Shown in pieces: positions 26,003 through 35,021 of a stretch of DNA of 64,000 nt. The stretch's first letter is position 1, and each line of letters opens with the position of its first letter. The stretch is from Ruminococcus flavefaciens AE3010. GTDB lineage: Bacteria > Bacillota > Clostridia > Oscillospirales > Ruminococcaceae. The position numbers and the translations under genes were made by a program. Under the pieces are notes generated by a model that saw only the letters and a list, made by a program, of their open reading frames with translations, had not been told where the DNA came from and did not search any database. The stretch lies in assembly GCF_000526795.1 (NCBI RefSeq), contig NZ_JAGT01000001.1, positions 62,001 to 126,000 of the forward strand, read 5' to 3'.

Positions 26003-27427
26003 ATGAACTGGAAAACACTTCTTTGTGAAAAAAGACGCAGAAGCTACTCTACATCGGCTGTAAGTGCAGACCCGAGAAACGAATTCCAAAAGGACTATCA
26101 CAGGATAATCGGCAGCGCTTCATTCCGCCGCTTGCAGGACAAGACGCAGGTATTCCCTCTGGACAGGGGAGACTTTGTGCGTACACGCCTTACCCATTCG
26201 CTGGAGGTCTCCTCCTTTGCAAAATCCCTCGGACAGATGATATTCCGCAATATACTGCAATTCAAGAAGGACAGCGGACTGGAAGAGTCCGACATTGAGA
26301 AGATATGCAGCATACTTGAATGTGCGGGGCTTGTCCACGATATCGGCAATCCGCCCTTCGGACATTTCGGCGAGGACTACGTCCGCGACTGGTTCAGGAG
26401 AAATCTTCCCGAAATGGAGTTGGGCGGCAAAAAGCTAAATGAGCTGCTGACACCTCAGATGATGGGGGACCTCTGCAACTTTGAGGGCAATGCACAGGCG
26501 CTGAGACTGCTTACAAAGCTGCATTTTCTCGTTGATGAAAACGGCATGAATCTGACCTATCCGCTGCTCAATACCATAATAAAGTATCCCGTGCCGTCCA
26601 CAGGTATCAACAAAAAAAGCGGCAACATCAAGGATAAGAAAATGGGCTATTACTACGCCGATAAGGACATATTCGAGGACATTGTGAACTCCACGGGAGC
26701 TGTTGACTGCCGCCACCCGCTGGCGTTTATCCTTGAAGCCGCCGACGATATCGCCTACAAGACTGCTGATACAGAGGACGCTGTGAAGAAAGGCTTCATA
26801 ACCTATTCTCAACTTGTATATGAGCTGAAAAATACATATATGAACAAATGCGCCGACAACGGTGAGCGAGAGGAATACTGCCGAGCCGTTGAAAAGCTGG
26901 AAAGCTATTACGGACAGGCAGTTGAGAAAGGCTTGTCCTCTCCCGAGCAGAACGCAGTCCAGCGCTGGATAATCTATGTGCAGGGCGTACTGCTGAGATG
27001 TGCCGCTTACGGTTTCACAAGCAATTACAGCGATATAATGGAGGGCAGCTTTCCCAAGGAGCTCCTTGCAGTTTCCCACGGCAGCGTTCTTGCATATGCG
27101 CTGGGAGATATGGCTTATCGTTTCGTTTTCAAGTCCAAGGAGATATACAAGCTTGAAGTTGCGGCAGGGGAGACATACGAATTCCTGCTGAGCAAGTTCG
27201 TACGTGCTGCACTGCTCTTTGATACGGAATATGAAAGCTCCGCAATTGAGCAGCGTGTCATGCGGCTCATATCAGAGAACTATATTCGCGCCTACAAAGT
27301 CAGCGCAGAGGGCAAGTCCGAGGTTGAAAAGCTGTATCTGCGGCTCATGCTTGTTACGGACTACATCTGCGGCATGACTGACGGCTACGCAAGAAAACTA
27401 TACAGGGAGCTGAGCGGAATTGAGTGA
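26003..27427 (+). CDS. dgt: deoxyguanosinetriphosphate triphosphohydrolase (dGTPase)
   Basis: A 474-residue HD-superfamily enzyme hydrolysing dNTPs to deoxynucleosides and triphosphate. It shows RLTHSLEVSSF and GLVHDIGNPPFGHFGE (the HD metal residues) and EAADDIAYKTADTED, all diagnostic for Dgt. It starts one base after sfsA and overlaps the start of the K+ channel gene by eight bases. Confidence 0.93.
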   Translation: MNWKTLLCEKRRRSYSTSAVSADPRNEFQKDYHRIIGSASFRRLQDKTQVFPLDRGDFVRTRLTHSLEVSSFAKSLGQMIFRNILQFKKDSGLEESDIEKICSILECAGLVHDIGNPPFGHFGEDYVRDWFRRNLPEMELGGKKLNELLTPQMMGDLCNFEGNAQALRLLTKLHFLVDENGMNLTYPLLNTIIKYPVPSTGINKKSGNIKDKKMGYYYADKDIFEDIVNSTGAVDCRHPLAFILEAADDIAYKTADTEDAVKKGFITYSQLVYELKNTYMNKCADNGEREEYCRAVEKLESYYGQAVEKGLSSPEQNAVQRWIIYVQGVLLRCAAYGFTSNYSDIMEGSFPKELLAVSHGSVLAYALGDMAYRFVFKSKEIYKLEVAAGETYEFLLSKFVRAALLFDTEYESSAIEQRVMRLISENYIRAYKVSAEGKSEVEKLYLRLMLVTDYICGMTDGYARKLYRELSGIE

Positions 27428-28391
27428 GAAAAAGAATAAGTCTGCCAAAAAGCGTATCTTCGACATTATCCAGATAGGCAACAGAGACGACCTGCCAAGC
27501 AGGCTGTTCGACTACTTCATAGTTGCGGTCATACTGCTGAATATCACTATTGTTTTTCTCGGAACATTTGACGAGCTGTCAGGCTTATCGGGAATTTTCA
27601 GAATTATTGAGGGAGTTACCGTACTTGTATTCTGTGTGGAGTATATCCTGCGTATCTGGACGGCGGATATGCTCTATCCGAAAAAGAGTCACATGGGAGC
27701 AAGACTGAAATTCCTGCGCTCCTTTGACGGCATCGTTGACCTGCTGACTATACTGCCTTTTTTCTTCCTCAGCGGCTTCATCGTGTTCCGTATGCTGAGA
27801 GTAGTGCGTATACTGCACCTGTTCAGAGTAAATGCCCACTATGATTCGTTCCACGTCATAACCACAGTACTTGTGGAAAAGAAAAACCAGATAATATCAT
27901 CGGTGTTCATAATCATAGTCCTTATGCTTGCATCGTCCCTTGGTATATACAGCGTGGAGCATGACGCGCAGCCCGAGGTTTTCCGCAACGCCTTTTCGGG
28001 TATATGGTGGAGCGTTTCCACGCTTCTCACCGTGGGCTACGGAGACATCTATCCCGTTACGGTAATAGGAAAGATACTGGCTATATGCAGCGCTTTTCTC
28101 GGCGTTGGCGTAGTCGCTATCCCCACCGGTATCATCAGTGCAGGATTCGTTGAGCAGTACACCAAGAAGCAGTACTCCGACGTGAGATTCAGCGACCTTG
28201 ACGAGATAGGGGAGATACTTGTTGACAAGAACAGCGAGTTCAAAAACATGACTGTGGCGGAGTACACATTGAAGTATAATATCGTTATCCTTGTTATCCT
28301 CCGCGGAGATCTTACTGTTGTGCCAAATGAAAATATGCGTATCAAGCAAAATGATATACTTATTGTGCGCGGTGATAAGATTGATAAGTGA
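27420..28391 (+). CDS. voltage-gated-type potassium channel with TrkA-C domain
   Basis: 323 residues. Six transmembrane helices include an S4-like FRMLRVVRILHLFRV, and the pore carries the K+ selectivity filter TVGYGD. The C-terminal 80 residues form an RCK C-terminal (TrkA_C) ligand domain, which in relatives binds c-di-AMP or other ligands. The start is TTG 27420, overlapping the dgt stop, so it is the last gene of the araC-sfsA-dgt run. No terminator is evident right after it. Confidence 0.9.
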   Translation: MSEKKNKSAKKRIFDIIQIGNRDDLPSRLFDYFIVAVILLNITIVFLGTFDELSGLSGIFRIIEGVTVLVFCVEYILRIWTADMLYPKKSHMGARLKFLRSFDGIVDLLTILPFFFLSGFIVFRMLRVVRILHLFRVNAHYDSFHVITTVLVEKKNQIISSVFIIIVLMLASSLGIYSVEHDAQPEVFRNAFSGIWWSVSTLLTVGYGDIYPVTVIGKILAICSAFLGVGVVAIPTGIISAGFVEQYTKKQYSDVRFSDLDEIGEILVDKNSEFKNMTVAEYTLKYNIVILVILRGDLTVVPNENMRIKQNDILIVRGDKIDK

Positions 28392-28458
28392 ATAATTTAT
28401 ATAAATATAAAAAAGAACGCAATAATTGTAAAGAATCGCCAAATAATGCTTCCCCTTA

Positions 28459-28487
28459 TTGACATTTGTGAATATAAATGTTATAAT
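28459..28487 (+). promoter_or_regulatory. near-consensus sigma-A promoter of an orphan RNA gene
   Basis: A perfect TTGACA (28459-28464) and a perfect TATAAT (28482-28487) are separated by 17 bp. It is the best promoter in the window after that of the toxin-antitoxin pair. Confidence 0.9.
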
Positions 28488-28493
28488 ATACTT

Positions 28494-28630
28494 GCGAAAA
28501 TAATTGGGTTATTATTTGAGCGTGACCAAAGTCAGCCATCTGCACAACGGCTGTACGGAGGTAATTTCTTTGTAAAGGACAAGTCGGAAAAGCTGTATTC
28601 ATAGGCCGAATACAGCTTTTGTCCTTTTTT
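28494..28630 (+). ncRNA. candidate small non-coding RNA with its own promoter and terminator
   Basis: The roughly 137-base transcript predicted between the promoter and the terminator has no start codon with a sensible frame. It can form an AATAA/TTATT hairpin, a TGAC/GTCA hairpin, a CAGCC/GGCTG hairpin with a ten-base loop and an unpaired GGAGG, then the terminator. I do not recognise a known riboswitch or RNA family, and no plus-strand gene follows, so a trans-acting small RNA is more likely than a cis element. Confidence 0.6.
28574..28630 (+). terminator. two-tier intrinsic terminator of the small RNA
   Basis: An outer AAGGAC/GTCCTT stem encloses a 13-bp AAAAGCTGTATTC/GAATACAGCTTTT stem and ends in six T residues. 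Confidence 0.9.
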
Positions 28631-28641
28631 ATGAGCATAAA

Positions 28642-28665
28642 AAAGGTCTCCCGAGGGAGACCTTT
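28642..28665 (-). terminator. intrinsic terminator (minus strand)
   Basis: A perfect AAAGGTCTCCC/GGGAGACCTTT stem, followed on the minus strand by a T tract, ends the sigma/anti-sigma operon that reads leftward from 30342. Between it and the stop at 28851 is a 38-codon minus-strand frame (28709-28825) with a hydrophobic start but no good ribosome site; I do not call it a gene. Confidence 0.85.
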
Positions 28666-28850
28666 AGTATTTGTTAAAAAAAGCTTTACAGTTATTCCTT
28701 ATTTCTTGTTATTTATTGTTTTTGCGGGCATTATTCTCATGTCCGCTGTTTTTTTCTACGTTATCACGTCCTTTATCGTCAGCGCACCATATGGTTATGG
28801 CTGACAGAAGTATGGTTACGATCATTATTCTGAGCACTCAGCTTTATCGC

Positions 28851-29795
28851 TTAGCTGCCGCAGAAAAGCTCGTAAAGTCTGTCGGGCATTGGAGCATCAC
28901 CACAGTCAGTACCGTCAGTTCCATACCTCATGACCCATTTGTGGTCGAAGTTAAGTGCGTATACCCTGTTGTTATCATCTGCATCTATGAGATACGTATT
29001 AGGCATTTCATATTCGGTTACCGCAAACTCAGCTGCTGTGATCTGTCGGTAATTAATGCTTCTGAGTATCTCGAACATCTCGGGACACTGATAAGAACGC
29101 CATGTGACATTTGACATTTTGGTGCATGGAAGATGTATTACCCAGTCATCTGTCGTTGGCTCGGGCTCAGTTACCTTTGGAGCTGTTGTCTTTGCTGTAG
29201 TTGTTGTCGTTTTGGCGGTAGTTACAGGTTTTTGTGTCGTCGGAGCAGGTAATGTCTTTGCTGGCTCGGCTGTTGTTCTCTCTGTGGGAGTTTCAGCAGG
29301 ATTCTCTGGCTCTGTAACTGCGGGTGTTTGGTCTTTTTCGTCGTTATAGCAATCAACACGCTCAGGCTTATTGTCTGCTTTGTCAGTGGTCACTGTATTT
29401 GTACTTTCCTTTGTTTCTTTCTTTTCTGCCTTTGAGGTCTTTTGAGTGTTGGTCGTTGCAGCTTCCGTGCTCTCTGACTGCTTGTCCGCAGTTTCTGTTG
29501 TGCTTTCCGTAGCCGCAGGAATTATGATCTCAGACGGCTCTATCTGCCGTGGGGGACGGTTCTTGTAGAGCAGAGCTCCCACCGCTCCGAAGCCTGCAAT
29601 AAGTATGAATGCTGACGCGAGGGCTGCAATGCGCTGCCATTTGATACCGCTGCGGACTTCAACTCCGGAAACAGTAACAGCATTTTCCTGTTCAGTCGCG
29701 CTGTTCTCAGACAGCTTTTCGGAGGGGATCCCAGCTTCCCTGATAAGGTCGTCGTCAATGAGGTCAATGGCTTCAAACAGCTTCATTTTATTCAT
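28851..29795 (-). CDS. single-pass membrane protein with Thr-rich linker, probable anti-sigma factor
   Basis: 314 residues: a cytoplasmic N-terminus of about 50 residues, a transmembrane helix (IAALASAFILIAGFGAVGALL), then about 140 residues rich in Thr/Glu/Lys/Pro, and a C-terminal globular domain of about 85 residues. No zinc finger is seen. It overlaps the upstream ECF sigma gene by eight bases, the typical arrangement of an anti-sigma factor. Its ectodomain probably reads an envelope signal; ligand unknown. Confidence 0.8.
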   Translation of the reverse strand: MNKMKLFEAIDLIDDDLIREAGIPSEKLSENSATEQENAVTVSGVEVRSGIKWQRIAALASAFILIAGFGAVGALLYKNRPPRQIEPSEIIIPAATESTTETADKQSESTEAATTNTQKTSKAEKKETKESTNTVTTDKADNKPERVDCYNDEKDQTPAVTEPENPAETPTERTTAEPAKTLPAPTTQKPVTTAKTTTTTAKTTAPKVTEPEPTTDDWVIHLPCTKMSNVTWRSYQCPEMFEILRSINYRQITAAEFAVTEYEMPNTYLIDADDNNRVYALNFDHKWVMRYGTDGTDCGDAPMPDRLYELFCGS

Positions 29796-30342
29796 AATAG
29801 TAACCTTCCTTTCTTAAATAGTCTTTCAGTTTCTTTCTTGTTCTGAACAGATATGTGGCCACAGTTTTTTCGTTCATATCGAAGAACTCCGCGATCTTTG
29901 AAAGACTGTCGCCGTACCAGTAGCGCCTGATGAATATCTTTCTGTGCCTTTCGTCCTGAGTCCTGAGAAAAAGACTTATGAGCTTTGCAAGCTTCTGTGC
30001 AGATATGTCTTCCTGCCGCGTATCGGGGATACACTCTGCAAGCTCGTCCAGCGAAACACTGAACTGTGAATTGCGCTTAATAGCGGAGTTGTATTTCAGC
30101 TTGTCTATAGCCTTGTTCTTAACTATTCGGCAAAGATATGTTCTGAGGTCATTGGGTTCGTCAGGCGGTATCCTGTTCCATATATCGTAGTATACGGAGT
30201 TGATACACTCCTCGATATCTTCACGCTGAGAGAGGATATTTCCCGCAATATGGAAGCAGAGCCGTCCGTATTTCAGCTTTAGTTCTTCGATCGCCTGTTC
30301 ATCTCTGTTTCGGAACAGTTCAATGATGCTTTCATCATTCAT
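29788..30342 (-). CDS. ECF RNA polymerase sigma factor
   Basis: 184 residues with sigma region 2 (REDIEECINSVYYDIWNRI) and region 4 (RHRKIFIRRYWYGDSLSKIAEFFDMNEKTVATYLFRTRKKL). AAAGGAGG lies about 7 bases before ATG 30342. It is translationally coupled to the Thr-rich membrane protein that follows. Confidence 0.92.
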   Translation of the reverse strand: MNDESIIELFRNRDEQAIEELKLKYGRLCFHIAGNILSQREDIEECINSVYYDIWNRIPPDEPNDLRTYLCRIVKNKAIDKLKYNSAIKRNSQFSVSLDELAECIPDTRQEDISAQKLAKLISLFLRTQDERHRKIFIRRYWYGDSLSKIAEFFDMNEKTVATYLFRTRKKLKDYLRKEGYYYE

Positions 30343-30429
30343 GGTGTATTCCTCCTTTCGGGAGGTTGAGGTCCCTCTTGCTAATATAGTCGATTTATTT
30401 CGGGGAATATTTCACTTTGTTATAAAAAA

Positions 30430-30462
30430 GATCCGCGCTTCACCTGCTGCGAAACGCGAACC
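30430..30462 (-). terminator. probable terminator of the response regulator gene
   Basis: Read on the minus strand, a CGCG-based stem that includes G-U pairs is followed by six T residues. It separates the two-component operon from the ECF pair. Confidence 0.6.
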
Positions 30463-30547
30463 CTTACAAATAATCAAGTTCGGCAGATCATGACCTGACG
30501 GATATCGTTCTTTTATAGTGCCTTTTTTAATTTCATCAGGCTGACTT

Positions 30548-31225
30548 TTAATCCTTCCACATATATCCTATTTTTATGACCGTTTCAATATGGCAGCTTG
30601 CTGCGCCAAGAGCAGCACGTAGCTTCTTTACGTGGGTATCAACTGCTCTGTCAACGCCCTCGTAGTCGATGCCCCACACGCTGTCAAGTATCCTGTCACG
30701 GCTGAGGGCGATATTCTTATTGTCAATAAAATACATCAGCAGTTCATATTCCTTTGGAGCCATGACAGCTTCCTTGCCGTTGACAGTCACGTATCTTCTT
30801 GCAGGCTCTATCTCCAGCTCACCGATCTTTAGTATGCCGTTTTTGATGATAAGTCCATGGTAGCGCTTGATAAGTGCTTTTATCTTGACCAGCAGGAGCT
30901 TTGTCGAAAAGGGCTTGGTCATATACTCGTCCGCGCCTACTTCATAGCCCTCAACGATATCGTTTTCCTCCCCAAGAGCCGTAAGGAAGATAACAGGCAC
31001 ATCATAGCTTTTTCTTATGGCTTTGCAGACCTCTTTGCCGTCCCTGCCGGGCATCATTATATCCAGAACGATAATGTCGTACCTGTTTTTCTCTGCATAC
31101 AGAGCAGCTTCATTGCCGTCTGCCGCAGTATCTACGTCAAAGCCGTTCTTGCGTAGAAAGAGCGCCGTGATATCGCGTAGCCCTTTCTCGTCCTCGGCTA
31201 AAAGTATCCTGTACTTTTCTTCCAT
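30548..31225 (-). CDS. OmpR/PhoB-family response regulator
   Basis: 225 residues. The receiver domain has the acidic pocket (LLAEDEKGL), phosphoacceptor Asp in VLDIMMPG, and TALG and MTKPF at the switch residues. The C-terminal winged helix ends VDTHVKKLRAALG and IKIGYMW. It starts immediately after the histidine kinase stop codon; its ribosome site AAAGAGG lies within the last codons of the kinase gene. Targets are unknown. Confidence 0.93.
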   Translation of the reverse strand: MEEKYRILLAEDEKGLRDITALFLRKNGFDVDTAADGNEAALYAEKNRYDIIVLDIMMPGRDGKEVCKAIRKSYDVPVIFLTALGEENDIVEGYEVGADEYMTKPFSTKLLLVKIKALIKRYHGLIIKNGILKIGELEIEPARRYVTVNGKEAVMAPKEYELLMYFIDNKNIALSRDRILDSVWGIDYEGVDRAVDTHVKKLRAALGAASCHIETVIKIGYMWKD

Positions 31226-32905
31226 TTATTTTACCCTCTTTAACTCAAACCAGAACGAAGTCTCGGTCTTATCGCTTATACACTTGTACTTTGCTTTGTG
31301 GAGCCTTAATATACTGCTGTTTATTGCAAGTCCCATACCGCTGCTGCCCATTCTGTCAGTTCTTGCCTTGTCGGTCTTGTAGAAGGGCTCCCATATTCTC
31401 TTGATCTCCTTTTTGCTTATGCCTTCGCCGTCATTTGTCACCATGAACGTTATCTTTTTATCCTTGCCCAGAAGCTTTATTTCCACTTTGCTTTCGGCGT
31501 ACTTTACGGCATTTGTGATAAAATTGCCGATAGCTATCTTTATCATCTTGGGATCGGCTTTCACGTAATATTTACCGCCTATAACATCTGTTATCAGCTT
31601 CGTTTTGAGACCGCGCTCGGCGATAAGCGGCTTCATGCGCTCATATATTGCCGATGTCATTGCGTAGAGCTCCACTTCCTCAAGCTTCAGGTCTTTCTCT
31701 GAGTCCAGCTTTGACATATTGAGCATATTGTTTATCATGGCTGCCATGTTATCGACTTCTGCGTTAAGCTTTTCTGCGTATTCATGCCTGTCCTTCTCGT
31801 CAATATACTCCCAGTTCTCGGTATAAGCCTTTGTTACGGCAAGAGGAGTCTTGAGATCGTGAGCGATGCTTCTTGTAAGATCCTGCCGCATAAGCTCATA
31901 GCTCATACGGTTGCCGTACATCTTTCTCATCATGACAATAACAAAAGCTTCAATTATAATAAGCGCGATAAGACTCATAATATACAGAAGGATATGTCCT
32001 CTGAAGGCAAGCTCCAGCGGGTGAAAAACATAGCAGAGAAACGCATTGTCATTCTTGGAATTTATGCTGGAATGTGTGATATAATAGGAGGTGCCGAGCT
32101 TATTCTGAACAAAGCTAACGACCTGTCCGCTTTCAATTTTCTCCTGCATAGAGCTGGCTTCGGCTGCTTCTGACTGATAATAGAATGTACCGTCATTCTG
32201 ATATATCTTGAACACATATCCCTTGTCTATCTTGCTGCGCACTTCTGCAAGCTGCTTCTTTGCCTGTTTGTCAAGCTTGGCTTCGTACTTTGTTTGGGCC
32301 ATTTTATAGTACTCAGCGTGAAGGTTGTTATCACCCTGCCATTCTGATACCGGAACAGCGTTCTCTATAGAAGCCAATTCGTTGTCGCCTATGGTATACT
32401 CAAAAGTATTATACTTCGAAAAATTCTTGGGATCTTGTTCATGATAGGAAAATTTTCCGTTGAATATGAAATTATCGTCACACATTGCATCAATATCAAA
32501 ATATGAGATAAATGCATTTTCACGCTTGAAATCAGAGCTTACAGGGAAATACCTGTAATCAAATTTATTGGAGTTATCCTTTGAAACAGACATTACTTCA
32601 ACAAAATCTCCTGACTCTACTACTTTACCGTCATCGAGCTTTATCATTCCGTAAAAGCCGATATCGTCATTTCTACAATACTGTGATTGCAGTTTAAATT
32701 CATAATAAGCCATATGGATTATATTATCAGTATTATCTACCCGCGCAATTGATGACAACTTCAACGCATGATTCTCTGCCAGTGCCATTTTCTCATTCAT
32801 AATCTTTGTGGCTGTCACATATGTATATAGTCCTTCTATAATAACAAACGCCAAAAGAATAAGTGAAGTTATAATAGCTGTTAATCTGATATAATGTTTT
32901 TTCAT
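31226..32905 (-). CDS. sensor histidine kinase
   Basis: 559 residues: transmembrane helix 1 (about residues 8-27), an extracytoplasmic domain of about 270 residues of unknown fold, transmembrane helix 2 (HILLYIMSLIALIIIEAFVI), dimerisation/phosphotransfer helix with the H-box SIAHDLKTPLAVTKAY, and a catalytic domain with an N-box (NFITNAVKYA) and a G-box (GMGLAI). It is the first gene of a two-gene operon with the response regulator. Confidence 0.93.
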   Translation of the reverse strand: MKKHYIRLTAIITSLILLAFVIIEGLYTYVTATKIMNEKMALAENHALKLSSIARVDNTDNIIHMAYYEFKLQSQYCRNDDIGFYGMIKLDDGKVVESGDFVEVMSVSKDNSNKFDYRYFPVSSDFKRENAFISYFDIDAMCDDNFIFNGKFSYHEQDPKNFSKYNTFEYTIGDNELASIENAVPVSEWQGDNNLHAEYYKMAQTKYEAKLDKQAKKQLAEVRSKIDKGYVFKIYQNDGTFYYQSEAAEASSMQEKIESGQVVSFVQNKLGTSYYITHSSINSKNDNAFLCYVFHPLELAFRGHILLYIMSLIALIIIEAFVIVMMRKMYGNRMSYELMRQDLTRSIAHDLKTPLAVTKAYTENWEYIDEKDRHEYAEKLNAEVDNMAAMINNMLNMSKLDSEKDLKLEEVELYAMTSAIYERMKPLIAERGLKTKLITDVIGGKYYVKADPKMIKIAIGNFITNAVKYAESKVEIKLLGKDKKITFMVTNDGEGISKKEIKRIWEPFYKTDKARTDRMGSSGMGLAINSSILRLHKAKYKCISDKTETSFWFELKRVK

Positions 32906-33169
32906 AGTGGATTCCCCTTTTCATATCTGAGTTTATGATATGATTATAAACAAATGATGTGTATTCTTTATGTACATTCAGAATTTTTTTCATATTCAGT
33001 AATTGAGATATTTGCATTATTTATATATTTTATATATTTTATATATTATACATCTTTACAGTAATAAAGTCAACCATTCACTATATTTGCTAATAGACCA
33101 TTTCATTGTAATAATATAAGCTGACATGTATGCGTTTCATCTCGAAGCACTTTCGTTCGATCTGGTATA

Positions 33170-33198
33170 TTGATTTTTGGCGGCTTTTGAGGTATAAT
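33170..33198 (+). promoter_or_regulatory. sigma-A promoter upstream of the Thr-rich lipoprotein
   Basis: TTGATT (33170-33175) and TATAAT (33193-33198) are 17 bp apart. The 210 bases before it, downstream of the kinase operon's 5' end, are A+T-rich and show no gene. Confidence 0.7.
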
Positions 33199-33216
33199 AG
33201 GATTTACAATGAAAAT

Positions 33217-33336
33217 GTGAGGAAGTCACTCGGGCGCGGAGAAAAACAATTGAACTTTCATGCTCTTGAAGCAGAGCTGAGCACTATCAAAGGCATAGGT
33301 CGTAAGCGTATTGAGCTTATGACAGTTATAGAATAA
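33217..33336 (+). CDS. small helix-hairpin-helix peptide or gene remnant
   Basis: From GTG 33217 the frame encodes 39 residues ending in LSTIKGIGRKRIELMTVIE, which looks like a helix-hairpin-helix DNA-binding motif. The frame also extends upstream, but a sigma-A promoter lies inside that extension and there is no ribosome site. It may be the eroded tail of a larger gene. Confidence 0.3.
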   Translation: MRKSLGRGEKQLNFHALEAELSTIKGIGRKRIELMTVIE

Positions 33337-33363
33337 TCCTAAAATATTGAAAAGAGGGTCAGT

Positions 33364-34038
33364 ATGAAAAAAGTATTTTTTGCAGCAATGTTATGTATGG
33401 CTATGTTTTCTGCATGCAGTGATAATAATAGTCCCGAATATCCTGAAAAAGTACCGATTCAAACAACGACAACAACGACTGTTACTGCTTTGACTGCTAC
33501 TGCTGCGACAACTTCGACTGTTACAACTACCACAGTTACTACTACAAAAGCAGTTTCACAGCCTGTACGCGACTCTTCGGATACAGCTCCTCCATTCGGT
33601 GATCTGCATGGTGCATATGTCTGTATCGGCGGAATAGATGTATATCCGTCTGTGTATGTAATGACGCAGGACGAGGTATCCAAGTTGGCTGATTTCTTCA
33701 ATTCAGAGATATGGACAGAAGAATCAATGGAAGATTATGTTCCTCCGACGGGCGATATGGGTATGACTTATTACATTTACAAGGACGGGAAATATTCTTC
33801 ATATGGTGATTTAAGTTCAATATATTATTCTGATGGTGTCAGAAGGAATTTCAGAGAAACGCCAAGTGACGGCGACTATTCAAACCGCTTGTCAGCACGT
33901 GATTTCCTGTATGCAGGAGATAGCTCCAGACACGTTGGTACTCATCTGAATGAGCAAAAAGGGGAGCTCGCCGATCAAGAGTTCTGGGATCTTATATGGA
34001 ATGATGTTCTCCCATGGATCGAAGAAAATGGTTATTGA
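33364..34038 (+). CDS. lipoprotein with Thr-rich linker
   Basis: 224 residues. The signal peptide ends in a lipobox (MFSAC, lipidated Cys near residue 19). Residues about 35-65 are nearly all Thr/Ala/Val, a spacer typical of Ruminococcus surface proteins. The remaining 150 residues form a globular domain I do not recognise. AAAGAGGG precedes the ATG. Confidence 0.8.
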   Translation: MKKVFFAAMLCMAMFSACSDNNSPEYPEKVPIQTTTTTTVTALTATAATTSTVTTTTVTTTKAVSQPVRDSSDTAPPFGDLHGAYVCIGGIDVYPSVYVMTQDEVSKLADFFNSEIWTEESMEDYVPPTGDMGMTYYIYKDGKYSSYGDLSSIYYSDGVRRNFRETPSDGDYSNRLSARDFLYAGDSSRHVGTHLNEQKGELADQEFWDLIWNDVLPWIEENGY

Positions 34039-34064
34039 TAGTTTGCAGTCTGATATCACATTCC

Positions 34065-34176
34065 ATGCTCTAAACTTTTTTCGTATGTTTTTGCGCATTT
34101 TTTAGAGCAAATACGAAATTAATAATACAAGAAAACCGCCTGAAAATCGGTACAAATCCGATGACCAGGCGGTTTG
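34065..34176. terminator. two hairpins after the lipoprotein gene
   Basis: A TGCTCTAAA/TTTAGAGCA stem at 34065-34110 is followed by an AAACCGCCTG/CAGGCGGTTT stem at 34133-34175. They terminate the lipoprotein gene and may act in both directions. Confidence 0.6.
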
Positions 34177-34235
34177 TGTTAGCTGTAAAAAATTGATGAC
34201 TGCGCTGTATGCGATGTAAGAGTAACGATCACCAA

Positions 34236-34285
34236 AAAGTAAGCGAGCCTGCGAGCGCCAACGTGGTTGGGCGCACAGGCTCTGC
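34236..34285 (-). terminator. terminator of the ancestral tRNA-Leu gene
   Basis: Just past the CCA end of the tRNA 3' fragment, the minus strand folds as GAGCCTG...CAGGCTC around a GCGCC/GGCGC core and leads to a T tract. This is what would be expected of the original tRNA terminator left behind at the insertion boundary. Confidence 0.55.
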
Positions 34286-34287
34286 GC

Positions 34288-34341
34288 TGGTGCGGATAAC
34301 AGGACTTGAACCTGCATGTTCTTGCGAACATATGGACCTGA
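34288..34341 (-). repeat. 3' half of tRNA-Leu(CAG): left boundary of an island
   Basis: These 54 bases are identical to 44550-44603 of the intact tRNA-Leu, from the anticodon through the variable arm, T arm and encoded CCA. Identity stops abruptly at the CTGA (anticodon TCAG on the minus strand). This is the footprint expected of site-specific integration in an anticodon loop. Confidence 0.9.
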
Positions 34342-34372
34342 GGGATAGGTCACGATAGTGGATTTATTATCT

Positions 34373-34696
34373 TTATGCTCGATCCAAATCTCTGAAAAGT
34401 AGCCGCATATAATCACGCTTACCATAAATGATTCTATCTATATATATGGTTTCTGCGCTTGTTCGGTAGAATGCAAGGTAATTCTTATAAACAAGGAAAC
34501 GATATCCGCTGAACATATCAGATGTGAAATAAAGAGGTTTTCCTATCTCCGAATGCTCTTGCAAAGCATCTACTGTATCAAGAATACCATTTATCGTGCT
34601 TTCGGCAGCAGTAGGATTCAGCAATTTTTTAGAAATATAAGCCCAAATCTCGTCAAGATCATTCTGTGCTTTCGGAGAGTAAACGATTTTATTCAT
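34373..34696 (-). CDS. RelE/ParE-family toxin
   Basis: A 107-residue type II toxin with the RelE/ParE fold: YSPKAQNDLDEIWAYIS at the N-terminus and a GYRFLVYKNYLAFYR core. RelE members cleave ribosome-bound mRNA and ParE members poison gyrase; the sequence alone does not separate them. It overlaps the antitoxin stop by four bases (ATGA), as usual for these pairs. Confidence 0.9.
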   Translation of the reverse strand: MNKIVYSPKAQNDLDEIWAYISKKLLNPTAAESTINGILDTVDALQEHSEIGKPLYFTSDMFSGYRFLVYKNYLAFYRTSAETIYIDRIIYGKRDYMRLLFRDLDRA

Positions 34697-34956
34697 GCTT
34701 TCTTTGCCCCAAAATGCTTCCTCATATCATCGGAGGTGATCCAGCCTTCCTGTTCTCCTGATTTTCTTCCCTCTTCCAATTCACACATCAGGCGGAGTGC
34801 TGCTTTTGTACGCTCATACTCTTCTTGCTCCTTAATATCAACGATTGCATAGCAGCCGCGACCGTTCTTGGTAAGATAAACGGGTGAGCCTACTGCAACG
34901 TCCTGCAATACAGCAGAATAATTCCTTAGATCTGAAATAGGTACGATATTCGGCAT
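34693..34956 (-). CDS. Phd/YefM-family antitoxin
   Basis: 87 residues starting at ATG 34956 (MPNIVPISDLRNYS), with AAAGGAG 8 bases upstream. The N-terminal Phd/YefM fold binds DNA, and the acidic C-terminus (GWITSDDMRKHFG) should wrap the toxin. It probably autorepresses the promoter at 34993-35021 together with the toxin. Confidence 0.9.
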   Translation of the reverse strand: MPNIVPISDLRNYSAVLQDVAVGSPVYLTKNGRGCYAIVDIKEQEEYERTKAALRLMCELEEGRKSGEQEGWITSDDMRKHFGAKKA

Positions 34957-34992
34957 GATAACAGCTCCTTTCAAAACCATTTTTCTATAATA

Positions 34993-35021
34993 ATTATAAC
35001 CCGAATTAGAGAGATTGTCAA
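34993..35021 (-). promoter_or_regulatory. consensus sigma-A promoter of the toxin-antitoxin pair
   Basis: On the minus strand a perfect TTGACA and a perfect TATAAT are 17 bp apart. The remaining bases to 35187 hold no gene. Confidence 0.9.

Noticed and set aside
28619..28804. 61-codon hydrophobic plus-strand frame
   Set aside because: Its first codons overlap the T tract of one terminator and the stem of another.
28709..28825. 38-codon minus-strand frame with a hydrophobic start
   Set aside because: It has no clear ribosome site and lies between a stop codon and a terminator; possible, but unsupported.
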